A stretch of DNA of 64,000 bases, taken from positions 13,253,001-13,317,000 of the forward strand of contig JAYKYS010000008.1 in NCBI GenBank assembly GCA_036924285.1, given 5' to 3'. Below are positions 33,128 to 45,336 of the stretch, in pieces. The position numbers were made by a program, and so were the translations under genes. The DNA is from Asterella californica (lineage: Eukaryota; Streptophyta; Marchantiopsida; Marchantiales; Aytoniaceae). Below the pieces are notes generated by a model that saw nothing but the letters and a program-made list of their open reading frames with translations, did no database searches and was not told the origin of the DNA. Position 1 is the stretch's first letter. The number at the start of each line of letters is the position of its first letter.

Positions 33128-36100
33128 GATTTCCTTTCGTTCTGCCGGTTTGAGTAAGGTTTAGTGACCTTAGGGTAGAAGGCAGAAGGTACTTATGGCA
33201 GACGCTCAACTACCCACTTAAACCGTTATTTTGAATCGAAACTGAATCTTTTGTCTCGAAACCTGCACATATTCTACCAACGAGAGGTCCTGGTTCAGTG
33301 GAATCGGAGATTTCCGCTTTACAACTAGTCTTGAATTGAAGACAACCAGGCCGGCTTTTGATGGTCATGTTGATAATGACACTTACATGATTCAAATTCT
33401 CCACCTTTCTCCTCGACAAGTGAAAAACTGGTCGCTTCTTTGGTACACAAGGCCCAAATATCGATTCATATGCATTTCTCTCGACAAAGTTCTCGATTGT
33501 TGAACCTCGCTCGTATCACGTACAAGTCTGCGTTTACGAACTCGAAGCTCTAGAAAGGCCCACGAATCTGAAAGAATGGCCGCAATCGCTTCACTGAATC
33601 AGTCCAGGGAACACCACGCAAACCGCCTGAGGTGAAAGTGTAAGGACGACGGACTAGGATAGTGACTTGGGCCTTCGTGCTTGATTCGAGAAGTCTATGG
33701 ATCACCACGCGAACAAAGACCCACTTCAAAGGCTTGACTGTCGGCGGACGTTAACAGCGTAAGTTAGTGACGACTCTCATCGGCCCCCTCTTTGTTGTTG
33801 CTATGAGGAAACGCGGTTGCTATGCGATAGCATAGCTATACGTAGATTATGAAAACCGGAAAGAAGAGGGAGAGAATTTGTTGTTGTGTAGCGAACGGAC
33901 GGATGAGTCGTGATGAAAACCGAAAAGTGGAAGGAAATAGCGAGAAAGTAGAATAGATTCATTGTGAATACCGGAAAAGAGAAGAAATAAATCGGGAAAA
34001 TCGCTAACGAATAGCCTCGCGATTCCACTGCAAACAATCTCCTTGTTTCAGTAGTCCAAGACTCCAAAGCTCCAAGGATAACGGCGCTGACGGTGTCGAG
34101 GTGGAAAGTTGAACGGAGGACCGACTGTGAGTCTCATGTGCCGCTCTTGCGACAATTTAAGCATCGCAAAGCGACACAAGTTTGACAATGGACGTCGGAT
34201 GGTGAGGACGTGTTCGTTCCATGCCGTTCACGTCACGTACATGATACGTGTAGATTGACGTCTTTCGCCGTGCTATCGGCCTCATTTGAACGTACGTCTT
34301 GTGTACTTCCGCCACGCGCCTGCTTTTCTGCTGTATTCACGGAGAGCGATAATCTCACTCGCGGCTTCTTATGGTCGATTTTCCAGAAACTCTGTCTTCG
34401 ATCAGAGTTTCTTTCTTGCGCAGGTAAATATTTTGAAATCCTCAGAGTTACATTAACGAGAAACTCAAACTACTCCTGATGGTGAAATCGCAGGTCATTT
34501 ATGAATCCGCGATCTCCGTATTTAGTGTCTCGGTAACCCTGATCATCGTTCTAACTAAACCCTTCTAGCGGAAACCGTTGGTCTGGTTATCCAGACTCGT
34601 TTTTGCCTTGCTCGGAATTAGTTCTGGCGACTCTGGTATCGATACAAAGTGCTTACCGAGCTATCTTTTCTGAGAAAAATCATATGAAATAGATATGAAA
34701 TGGAAAAGCATAATATAAAATGTGATACTGGTTCTAGGACAAAGACTACCAAAATGAGTGATAAAACTACAATTTGAAAATATTTGAAAATATATTCCTT
34801 CTCAGTCACCTTTATACCCCAGTGGGGCTATGAAAGCCCGGCGCTCAAGGTCGTCTCCGTGCCTCCCTGTTGCTATCACCTTTATAGTCCCAGTGGGGCT
34901 TTCATGCCTCCCTGTTGCTAAAAGTTCGGTTTGGAACATTCATGCGATCAATTTTGTAATAAGAAAGATACCGTGACTCCTCTCGTCTGCTGAAAAGGAA
35001 GTTCATGCGTAATATGTTCATTAGGGGAAAGGTTTAGCCATTTGATGTTGAGATTCACCACGTTTTTGCATGATGTTATGACTGACAAGCTTGCACACAG
35101 ATACGTGTTCCAGGTATGAGAGGACACCCCAATCTACGACTGACGCGGTAACTGTTTCAACCCGGGTCCTTCGAAGTCCAGATCATTGGACGATCGTTTG
35201 ACTCCTACTTACACTCTGCTGTGTCTTCGGTCTGTGTAATCGTCTCACCTTTAGATTCCCTTCTCTTTAGAATCCGATTTATGTCCTTGGTCAAAGTTCA
35301 CATGTTACTGCGACGAGTTTTCTGTTTCAAACAATAGGTGCCCAAATTGACGAACCTCCAAGGAGAAGTCCCTTGAGTCTGACAAGATTTCTGAACTGAA
35401 TATATTTCCTCTTAGTATAAGGGAAATTGGAATTGTGGTTTCAGGAGATCTGATTAGGAGTCGAAGGTCCAATAGACCCGGATTAAGATTCTACTGCTTC
35501 AGCTTCGAGTTCAGTTGAAGTCGTGTGTGATAATTCTGAGCTTGGTAAACCATGTGTTGTGATATTCCTTGCTGACATTTGTAAATTCCTCGTTTTCAGG
35601 ATCCACTTGGTGTTTTCATGGTACGTGATTCGAACGTCTCCACTAAGAGCTTCCGCTCTAAGCACTTTTTGAAGATCTTTTCGGTTCTCGTCCGAAATCG
35701 TCTGTGGCCAGTAATTACAACATACGCTCCGCAGATATTGGAACTTGATATCACCCGACTCAAAAGATGCATGACTCTGAAGGCCTTACTTCACAATCTT
35801 CAACGTTGCATTCCCGAAATGAAACATGGCTTAGAGTTAGAGCAAAAAGCCTTAGTTCTCGCAAGTTTGTTTGACTGACTGCGACTAAAGTCCATTCACT
35901 GAACGGCCCTAGACCTGCTCTCGTTCTATCGTGTTCATGTTCTCGCTTTATTGGTTTCTTTGAGAAATATTACACTTCCAACAGTACCCAGAAAAGTAAA
36001 TCCTTTTGACATTGCAGAGAATCTTTTCTGCAGAAAGCATGTAGACCATATGCACCAAATGAGACAAAGCGTCTCATCTGTCCACTGGAACACTGAAGCA

Positions 36101-36833
36101 TCTACTTCTCTCTCTCTCATCATTCATTACAGTCATTAAAGATAAAACCTGTAAGATTTAATGTGCTATGTTTCCCCTGGCGACTATGACCAAAACCCAG
36201 GTCTCCGCAAAGTCGTAAGGCCATGTATAGAAGCTGACGCCTGCCCATCAACTTGGCGAACAACTTGAATCATTTTTACGAAATATCATATGTCCAAGTA
36301 GGTCATCACTTGTACTTCAACTACGTAATTTTCAAGTTCACACAAGTACTACTAATCCTAACTTTTTGTTTACAGCATGCTGTTTAATGTTGCTTTCTGC
36401 TGGGATTCCTTGTCTCGTGTGTACAGCGTCATACAGGTGAATGATTGCACTTTTGAGTATAGTTGTATGGTGTAGCCTTCACCTTATGAGGATGTCCTCG
36501 CTTTTCGTGGGCACATCGTCATAACTATCAATGCATGGATACAGTGCACAATATCATACCAGGCAAAAGTAATTTGTCTGAAAGAGTGTTCAATGTACTT
36601 CGTAAAAGTAAGGCTTGTCATATGATGAGTACACGTACTTAGCATTTAATCCAGGCAGACTACCTGACCTTTTCTAAACTGTAATGCTACGAAGTACGAA
36701 CTTGCCGGCATGATCATGCAGACAGACTCGTGATGTTGCCCAAACTCACTCGTATCGTTTTTCGAGCTGATGAGTTATCTTAGATGGATGTACACCCTTA
36801 ACTTTTCCGCCCCATCAAATACATTGTGGAGTG
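33128..36833. other. Spacer without recognisable genes
   Basis: Short frames occur, but none has family features. Near 33850-33990 a GAAAACCGGAAAG-type motif recurs three times. At 34806-34920 a tandem duplication is present. A frame at 35618-35878 (86 codons) is not recognised. Confidence 0.4.
34806..34920 (+). repeat. Imperfect tandem duplication
   Basis: TCACCTTTATA..CCAGTGGGGCT and GCCTCCCTGTTGCTA each occur twice (starting 34806 and 34876). The first copy carries about 24 extra bases including GGGCTATGAAAGCCC. Confidence 0.8.
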
Positions 36834-37172
36834 GAAATTTGCTCGATCACACCCCCAGTAGGTTCATTCAGCTTGATCATACCCCTCTTAGCGATGTATC
36901 GCTTGATAATATCTGTGGCGGGTTATTGACAGTAGAACCAGTCGTTTTATCTTTTGGTTCATCATTTTAGTACTTTTAACCTTTGACTAAATATCATTGT
37001 AATTCAAAATAGTTAACATTAAAGATAAGTTAGACTATACATGCTCAAAAATTTAATATGTGTAGTCTCACATGTTAGTAACATCACAAAGTGACTGGTT
37101 TTACCAGCAATAACCCGTCAAGGGTATGATAAAGCTCAAGAAAACTACTGGACGTGTGATCAAGCAAATTTC
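36834..37172. mobile_element. Foldback MITE-like element of about 340 bp
   Basis: The left arm reads GAAATTTGCTCGATCACACC..CAGTA and the right arm its complement, TACTG..GTGTGATCAAGCAAATTTC. Further inward, GCTTGATCATACCC pairs with GGGTATGATAAAGC, and GGGTTATTG pairs with CAATAACCC. The arms are thus about 100 bp each with mismatches and small gaps. The centre is AT-rich and non-coding. No clear target duplication was found. A diverged end of the same type is at 59421-59448. Confidence 0.75.
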
Positions 37173-38779
37173 TGGAAAAAAGTCATTCAAGTCATGCATT
37201 TGGCATGACGTTTTCTGCTGTTTCTGGGTTTCACCCGTTTGATTAACTTAGTTCACGAAGATTCTTTGGACTTTTTGTCGTTAGAAGTTTGCCTTTTTTC
37301 TGTCCTCTCGTGTTTCCGGAGGATCGCGGATTCTTGCCAGTTGCTGCAGATGCTAAATGTTCCCTACCTGACCGGGATGATTCACCTCGTCTTGCGGGTT
37401 GGAACGTCAAAGTAAGTGGACGATATCTCTCAACTTGCGTTCATGTTCACGGCAACTCAGCTCACAGGTGGATACACGAAAGAGTTACGAATTATGAATT
37501 ATCATAGCTAACCTTCGATTTTGCTAAAGAGAAAATAAACCCTAAAAGCAAGGTAGGATTTTCTTGTCGTTTTCGACAAGAGAGAGGGGCCTTCCGGTTA
37601 AAGCCATGTGCCCTATAAATATTCCTGGTAACCGGGAGTAGTTCATTCTGCGGGTGGGCTGTCCGGTAGAAAGAAATTTAACCGTTAGACCTAAAATACT
37701 TCTGCTGATAAATTTACCTATGAGAACTGAATCTATTAAAGTAAGGATTTAATCAAAGCTCTTTCAGTGTTTGACATTATGTGATTCACTTCACGATGGT
37801 GAAGTGAATCACATACCTAATGGTCATCTGCACACCTTGGATACGGTTGTGTGTTTTACTGCCTCGTTAGATATATGTACCTCAAGCCTCATGGTAGTGG
37901 AATCTGTGCTACCCAATATAAATATTGAATCTATAAGTTTGTCCATGTCTTCTAACTTCTAAATACTCTTGAGACGTGAGATATTATAACATCTATTGTC
38001 TATCATTTGACTTTGTGGTAAGACCTTGTATTCATCTCCTACTCACAGCAAATAAAAAACAAAAATCATTTAACAGAAATAATATTAAGTTACTAACATA
38101 GCTAATAGCATACATTTGTAAATACATATGTTTATAGGAAAACTAAATAGAAAAGGGATAGATTAGGACTCGTCAGCGGAATAAGCACATGTAAATACAT
38201 GCAAAGTTTCTCCTCCCCAATGATAGAGTCTCATGCTATATATGTATATGTGTTGTATATAAAAATCCTTTGTTCCTAGGTATAATCTAGCTGGTTCTAG
38301 CAGATGCGATTTGCCTCTTGTTTAAGCACAAGTATCACTACAAGTGCTCCGGTGATTAGTGTACAAGATTTTATTTTGTTAGTTTACGGTTAGAGAATTG
38401 AAAAATTTAACCGCTACGCAGAAAATAGTTTTTGTGATTACGTCTTTATCTCAACTTGGAATCCGTGAAATAAACAATCAACTTAAAGCTATTCACCCAC
38501 TTTAAGTGATGATTCATCTTGAAATAAAGTACTGAATATACATCCCCGATGAACTCTGGGAACTTTTGCTCGTTTATGGTTATCTAGAAAATATATAAAT
38601 ATTAAATAGAAATACTAAGGAAACATAAAAATTAAAAATTTCATAAATATTATTTGTTACCCCATGCCTGGAAACACGGGAGAGCCGGAGAAAACCCATA
38701 AGTGGTGAGTCTGCTCTCGCGCTTCAGAAGGTACAAGTGCGGACAGTTGTAGTCAGGATTACATTAAAGTAATGAGGTG
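37173..38779. other. Spacer with one strong hairpin
   Basis: No recognisable gene. A perfect hairpin lies at 37779-37814. The rest becomes increasingly AT-rich. Confidence 0.4.
37779..37814. repeat. 16-bp perfect hairpin
   Basis: ATGTGATTCACTTCAC and its exact complement flank the loop GATG. It resembles a small foldback relic. No adjacent gene uses it. Confidence 0.85.
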
Positions 38780-38874
38780 TTTAATTTAATACTTAACCCT
38801 TCCTGCCGGAAGGGTTAGGTATTAAATTAAATGGTTATATTCCCCTCTGCCGAACTCGAAAGAGGGTGAATATA
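38780..38874. repeat. Hairpin cassette copy 2 (A then B)
   Basis: Hairpin A has 24-bp arms with one mismatch (38780-38803 and 38808-38831), starting TTTAATTTAATACTTAACCC, with loop TGCC. Hairpin B has arms TATATTCCCCTCT and AGAGGGTGAATATA (38836-38848 and 38861-38874). The same two hairpins occur at 39877-39974 in the opposite order and orientation. Confidence 0.85.
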
Positions 38875-39876
38875 CATCCTCTTCCATAAGTACTGAATAC
38901 TGAAAAAGAAATGTTAACATGAAAATTTTGAGGTTTCTTGTGACAAAAGGAAATCTTTCTTCAAACTCTTTGTAACAAAAGAAATCTTCACAGACTCAAA
39001 GAACACTGGGAGGGAAAAAGGATATCTTTTTTCATGCTTGTATATTGATCCTCGGGGTCTTTTATAGCTGATCAATCACGTAAAAGTTACTGAAATTGAT
39101 AAATAATAAGTTTCTTTTTAAACATGTCTTAATTGTCAGTATGGTTACCCGATCTTTGTCGAGAAAAAATGTTGATCATAAATAAAAATGTTTTCGTATT
39201 ACCTCCTCCATCTTCGGCTGGAGAAGGTGAATTTGTTATGGATGCTTCCTTCCTTTATATATAGAGAGAATATGAAACAACGGAAAGAAAAGATACGGAA
39301 AGAAACAACACCATAGAAATTCTCAACCCACGATGTCATCCACCGTAATCTACTCCGAAGCTTTGGTTGTAATCTCTACCTAGATAACTATTTATGTAAC
39401 GTATCTTGAGAAATTATATATTATAGTAGATTTCTTTTTTATTATTATTTCTTTGTAACATAAATTCCTTTGATCATACCTTTGACTAATACGTTCGGTG
39501 TGTTTGATCATATTCTTTTAAGTGATGTGTAACTTTTATCCTACTCTTGACTAGTTATCGATAGTGAAATAAGTTATTTTGCCATATCGGAATGCAGATA
39601 TCAACTTTCCGGGCATGTATAGTTTAACATGTACATTCTAATAAAAACGATTTGAATTACCAAAGATTTAGTCACGTTGGGTTACTTACCATACACGGTC
39701 AAATACTAAAAGCGTTGAACGATATGAAAAATAACTGATTTGATTACCAGTAGCCGGTCACAAATTGATCAAACAATGTGTTTGTAAGAGGGATGTGAAA
39801 AAGCATATATTTGGAAAATGAATAAGTAATACAGAACTGCTCTATATTCTCATACATTGGTATATATTCTGAGCAT
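38875..39876. other. AT-rich segment between the two inverted hairpin cassettes
   Basis: About 1 kb without coding potential. It includes CTCCTCCATC..GGAGAAGGTGAAT near 39202-39230, which resembles CTCCTCCATC..GGATAAGGTGAAT near 10470-10500, and a TATATATAG stretch near 39257. Bounded by inverted cassettes, it could be the body of a non-autonomous element. Confidence 0.4.
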
Positions 39877-39974
39877 GCATATTCACCTCTTCCAAGTTCA
39901 GAAGAGGGGAATATGCAAACGTTTAATTTATAACCTAACCCTTCTATTCGGAAGGGTTAGGTCATAAATTAAAC
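39877..39974. repeat. Hairpin cassette copy 3 (B then A)
   Basis: Hairpin B has arms GCATATTCACCTCTTC and GAAGAGGGGAATATGC with one mismatch. Hairpin A has 24-bp arms starting GTTTAATTTATAACC with one mismatch. It is the reverse complement in layout of 38780-38874. Confidence 0.85.
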
Positions 39975-41626
39975 TTATCAATTATGATTATTAAAATATT
40001 CTGAGAAGATGACATATATACAGAATTGCAGACTGCTTCACTGCGTCCTACTTACAGGTTCTTATGTATCTATATGACAGTTGTCAGCAGCAACTTGTCT
40101 CTTAAATCCAGTCTTCTCAGTCCATTATCCTTCGAGATATTCTTACAACAGGTCAAGCAGCCAAAAACAGCTACCAACTACCTACAACAAGTCAAGCAGC
40201 AAAAAACAATGCGCTGTTGCCCACGCAAGCCCCCAAAAGCTAGAAGTCTCACCTCCTGTCATGAGGTAACAAAATACCGAAAGATCTTCATCTTGGTCCG
40301 GGTAATAATTTTCTTGGACTCTCTCATAAAAATAAATTAGAGCTAAAAATTTGTTCTGACTGAAACATGAAGTCAACAAAGTCTTATTGTCCTTACGTCT
40401 CAAATCAGAACTCATTATTTTACCATCGCTCTTCACGTTTGTCTTTTCCTGGTTCTAGGCAAGAACGGCCATTGCTATGCATATTAGCCGGATGTTGCCG
40501 CCAAATACGAGAGAATCCAACTTTTGAATAATCACAAATGTTAAACAGTTCCCTTCCAATTCTGTAGTAAAGTCATCCATCAGATGACAAAACTATCTAC
40601 TATTATTATCACTATCGCCCTATATATTTCCTGACAATTGTCAACAGGTCCACGTAGCCTCTGACGGAAGGTGACCTTTCCTGCATCATCAGCAAGTAGA
40701 CTTTCTGTTACCACTGCATACACTGTAGCTCACTATAGTAGAGTTTCTTTGGCAAGTTTCACTTTGACGCAGTCTATCAGGCCATCTTCCAAGGACCGTG
40801 TAATAGGCGCTCTCAAAATTATTTAGTTGATTCAGAATTGAAGAGAGTCAGGATTTAATAAAAAATAATAATTGAACAAAATCTCGCTTTCTGCCCGAGA
40901 CCGTGATGCGAGCCTCCTGGCACTAATGAGATGAGGTGCTGTTCCCGAGCTGGCCGCCGCCAGCTGTCCTTTCTTTGAGGCGCTTGAAGGTTTGGTTGTT
41001 ATTTGATCCCTCGCGGGGTTCGAACCGTCCAACATCTTGTATTTTATAATAATTCGGAGCCACTGAACTCAAGACTTAATTAGATAAAGTTTTCTGCAAG
41101 CATATCTGAGTTCACGTCTGGGAGCTCCGGTCCACTCCCGTCCACCCGTATTCCCGGGCGCGATCTGGGGGCACACCACGTGTCACAATGAGAAGGACAC
41201 TAGTGGGGCCGAAAATCTCTTGGTGGAGGTGCGGCAATGTAGCTCGAATATTCTCTCTTCCATGTTGACAAGTTAGTTCGTTGGATGTCAAGACTTTGTC
41301 GTTTTCCAAGCGTTTTGACCGCTTGTTCGACGAGTAATCATTGACCTTCTTTCCGTTTCGGTTTTCAAGTCCGCGTTCACGTCATGTATACGAGAGATTA
41401 TAAAAGATTCATGATGAATAAAATAACGAAAACTTGGGATATGGGTTGGAGACGTGCAGGATCGTCAGTTAGTGAACTCTTCATACGATATTTTTCATAT
41501 CAGGAGAAAAATTGTAGTAGACGATGTTACTTCACGTTCACCGGTTATATGTAAGAATTTTGATTTACGCGTGTCTGCTATTATAAAGACGATAGAAGAC
41601 TTTAGAGCTACTGATAACAGCGATTA
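39975..41626. other. Spacer without recognisable genes
   Basis: A 39-bp tandem repeat containing TACAAC(A)GTCAAGCAGC lies near 40144-40209. A GGTTCGAACC box near 41018 is preceded by no convincing A-box. Nothing else is seen. Confidence 0.4.
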
Positions 41627-41737
41627 GCCCCGGTGTTCTTCCCTTCGTGGCGTTCGTTGCTTTCCTTCCGGGTCCTTCTTTCGCTTGTAAAGATTGGGTC
41701 TTTCCATCCGTTGGCTATTCTCATTGCGCCTCGTGTT
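41627..41737 (-). repeat. Interspersed repeat R, copy 2 (reverse)
   Basis: The reverse complement matches 24174-24271, including GGTCTTTCCATCCGTTGGCT against AGCCAACGGATGGAAAGACC. It extends to CCCCGGTGTTCTTCC, which is also found in copy 3. Confidence 0.8.
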
Positions 41738-42822
41738 TTCTTCTCATATCAATACACACCGATTCCTCGGCGGTGTTCTGGGCTAGTTTTCCTTTCTCCC
41801 AACCTTTCGCTCATATTGGTCACCGCTTCCCTCTCCTTAGTAAATTCTCAAAGAGGCACCGGCTTCCTGCGAATGACTGTGCTTCGGGAACCGTTTTGTA
41901 CTTCACTCTTCTACTTAATAAAGTTTAACCGGCGTCCCGTCGTTTTTTAATTAAAATATAAAATAAAAAGTACACACCGATTCCATACCTGTCGCATATT
42001 CTGTGGCGAAAGCCAAATTATTCTCGAAATTAGTCTTCTGCACCGTTTTATAGTGTATGGTTATTTAACTTCACCGGTAAGGTAAACATTTTTTACTTTT
42101 TTGTCAAGTCAGAAGCCGGCTAGGTCCACGACGCCATTGTTTAGTTTTTCTCTTTTACCGTGGCGCTCTTTGCAGCCGAACGTTGCTGCCTTTGCACGGA
42201 CTGAGTCTTGTCGACAGGAAGACTCGATCCCACGTTGCACCAGTTCTACGACTGTAAGTTTAACCATGATTTAACATTTACAAGTAAATAAATTTCTTTT
42301 CACAGTTTAGTTTAGAATTTTTATATAATATTTCCACTCTTTCTTATATCATAAAGCAACAAAAGTTACTGAAGTAGATCGAGCATACTTATTCCGTTAG
42401 CCGTTGAGATCTTCGGCTATCTTAATCCACTTGTTTATTTGTTGAGTTCTTTGATACTTCTGAATATGGACCTTGGAAAGATTTGGTATTATTTTTTACT
42501 TTATTTATTGCTAAAAGTTAATGTCATTAGCGGATGTTAAAATTAGAAGCTTTTTGAATTTTTTTTGATCCGCAGGAGAGAGTTATAACTTCGGTCACTT
42601 TTTTCGCTTATAGAAAAATGCCATGAGTAGCTTTTATTGAGTTTTTTTTCGTTTCACTCGTTTGTTTTTGCAATAAAAAGTCTATTCTTCATAATAATGA
42701 TTTGAGATGAAAGTGATTAAAAATAATTAAGAAAAATATTATATTTTCAGCGACCCCAAACTGAACCACGGTTCAATAGAAAGCTAACTTTCTCCTTTCC
42801 TTTGGTGTAAGAATATTTCGAA
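41738..42822. other. AT-rich spacer before a lone Harbinger-type end
   Basis: No coding region is recognisable. A motif containing AAAGTTACTGAA recurs here (near 42362), near 39086 and, diverged, near 11350, so shared old repeat sequence is likely. Confidence 0.35.
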
Positions 42823-42841
42823 TTAACTTTGACACCCCCTA
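42823..42841 (-). mobile_element. Lone Harbinger-type terminal repeat
   Basis: TTAACTTTGACACCCCCTA equals the right end of the large element at 32617-32635, including the abutting TA. Inner sequence diverges after the shared bases (TTCGAAATATTC read inward). No matching left end was found upstream within the window, so this is a deleted or non-autonomous relative. Confidence 0.7.
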
Positions 42842-45336
42842 TTACCTTGAACATGTGTTTGATCATGAGTTCTCCCGTTAGAGTTCATGATGATGTGTGC
42901 GGAAATCGTCAAGCTATTTTCGATCTCTCGGTCAGTTAGATGAATCACTATTGCTTCACATTAGTCCACAAGATGGTAAGAAGCTCATAAATGATCAGTA
43001 AAAGACATAGCTAAAAAAACCAAACGGAGATAGGGGTCTTTCTTTTGTTTTCGTGCCAAATTTCCTTTTCTTCCTACTCTGCTAAGGACCGAATGGTCCG
43101 TCTCGACATGTGCATCACACTCGTGGCCATGGGCTTTCAACGCGTTCCCACTCCAACTGGAGACTCGGGGAGTCGGAGTCAAGCACGTTCAATCTGGTCG
43201 TCTCATCTCCATCTATCGTGACTTGTTGAATGTGGCCGGAATCCGGCTACTGCAATAGTTGTAACAACCCCTTATTCCCCACAAAACCGCGGTTTCGATC
43301 ATGGGGATTCGGTTCGAATGGATTCTACATTAGGAACCGGTACTCCAAGGGCAGAACCGGCGGTTCGGGACTCGGGAGTGAAGCCTGGAGGTCCATACGG
43401 ACAGGACATCGAGGAAGGGACTGTGGAAGTACGGTAGAGAGGAGTGGAGAGGAGCTGCGGAGTGGATTGCAGTGAGCGTTGGGTGGGGCAGGGACTACAG
43501 TAGTAGGGAGACGATGAGAGTCCTCAGAGCGGAGTCCGGATTCCGGAGGAAGTAAAAAACTACATTCTCCTCTGCTGCGGGAGATCTTGAAAGGAAGAAA
43601 GAAAGAAGAAAGAAAAGCTCACAGGGGGAAGTGCGCATTTGTATACTCGATCTTGGTCGGCTGGTCCGATCTCTGGATCAGCGCGTAAGAGGAGCCTTTT
43701 TTAGCCTCACGCGCGTCCCTTATGGACAGAATTTTCTCTCCTGCTTCTTGATGATTCCTTCTGTTTCTAATTTAGTCAAGGAATTCTCCTGTCGTCATCG
43801 TCCGGCCTCAGTCATTTGAAGTTTGGTTGGTCCGACAAGGGGGATGTTAATACACTTAAGAAGGAGCCGTTGCCCGAGTGGAAGCAATGGCGAATTATAT
43901 TGAAGCCTGGTAGAGACATCGATCTCGAGTTTGAGCAAGGGGTGAGAGGTAGACAGCGAGGTGTTGGAAGAGTCTGCTAGATTAAAGTGCGTCCAGTCTT
44001 AGAAGGGTACGGTGTCTTCTCGCTTGTTACCAATTGGCTTGTTCTCTTCAGCTTCCCACCAGTGAAGAGATACCGTCGTCTGTACAACGAATCTCATGAG
44101 CGGTGAAAGCTAGGCACCCTTCTTGTCAGACAGTCTATCATATTTGGTACTGATATCTTGCCCTCGTTCGTCAACACTCCTCTTCGCTTCCTTCCTTCAA
44201 CTTCTGTTTCTCGCTCATTTGGATGAGCAGCTCCTGTGTCTGCAAGTAGCCAACATTTTAATGCTGGATTTGGCACAGCGAGGTGAATTTCATTTTTCAC
44301 AATGCTGCCGTCTTTGGAGCTTGAGTGAAACTTGTGCTTTGTTCTGCAGCCGGCGAACGGTGCCTCCTTTCTTGCTTGATCGCTCCAAGCAGAGAACGAC
44401 ATGTTTGGAAAGACCGGTTACATGGACTGATGCGAACCACGGGGATCGCTACTTCTTTCAAAGCTTGGAATGGAAGGACTTTTTTCAGTTGGTAATAAGA
44501 ATGCAAGGGAGTGTGAGATCCGGTAGTTCATGGAGAAGAGCACGGCCATTTATCAAGACCTGATTGAGGAAGGAGGGTATGCAGGATTCACAAGTCGCTA
44601 ACAACGACGAGTATTCACAGTTCCGCTGAGCAGCTTCCGTCGATCAAGATTGATTTCAGTTGTACATTTATAAAGACAGAGCTGTGAACTTACTCGTTCA
44701 GCTGCTCCTTGGACCCTGATAGCGGCAAATTTGTGGAGCAAAAATCGACGGAGGGGCGTATTTAATTTACCGTCGGTTGGAGGTTCAGTATTTTTTTGAG
44801 GTTTTGTCTAGCCGTCGATCTTGACCGAATCACGCCAGGTTGGATCTAAACGGAATCGAATCACGGAATCGAGGATCTGCCAGAGAAACGTTACCGGAGC
44901 TGAACCCTTGCCATCCGATGTCAATGGCCCCTAGGTCGGTTGTAACTTTAACCCCCGTTCTTCCTTCCTGCGTTTAGAAGATTATTGCAGTGCAAGGACC
45001 CGATTGTGCCCTGTCAATTACAGCTCCATCCAGTTTTAATCTGTAGTCCTGTGTAGTGATTTTGGGTTTTCAATTGCCTGGCTTTCCGTTGTTTGGGTAA
45101 AATTGGGAGCAGTGAACGCAGCAAGTTGCTTGTTCTTGCGGAATGAAATTCTACAAGGGTGAATGAGGTCTTTACTGTTAGACTGATCCGTGCGTGTGAT
45201 TTCGTTTCATTTTTTAGTGTTACATAAATCATTGGGAAAGTCAGGGAAGCAACTATGTTTTGAGGCATGGATTGAATTCGGAACATCAGTCAACAACTTT
45301 TCGTCATTTGGGTGGAGGGTGATTGTAACATCAATT
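42842..45336. other. Spacer and putative promoter/leader of the GONST1-like gene
   Basis: No coding exon is assigned. A purine-rich run of GAAAGAAAG lies near 43590-43620 and Gly/Arg-like GC-rich sequence near 43370-43500. The last several hundred bases likely hold the promoter and 5' UTR of the transporter, but no TATA box or start could be fixed. Confidence 0.4.

Noticed and set aside
40960..41040. GGTTCGAACC box as a tRNA gene
   Set aside because: The box is self-complementary and could be a B-box on either strand, but no A-box or cloverleaf is found at the right distance.
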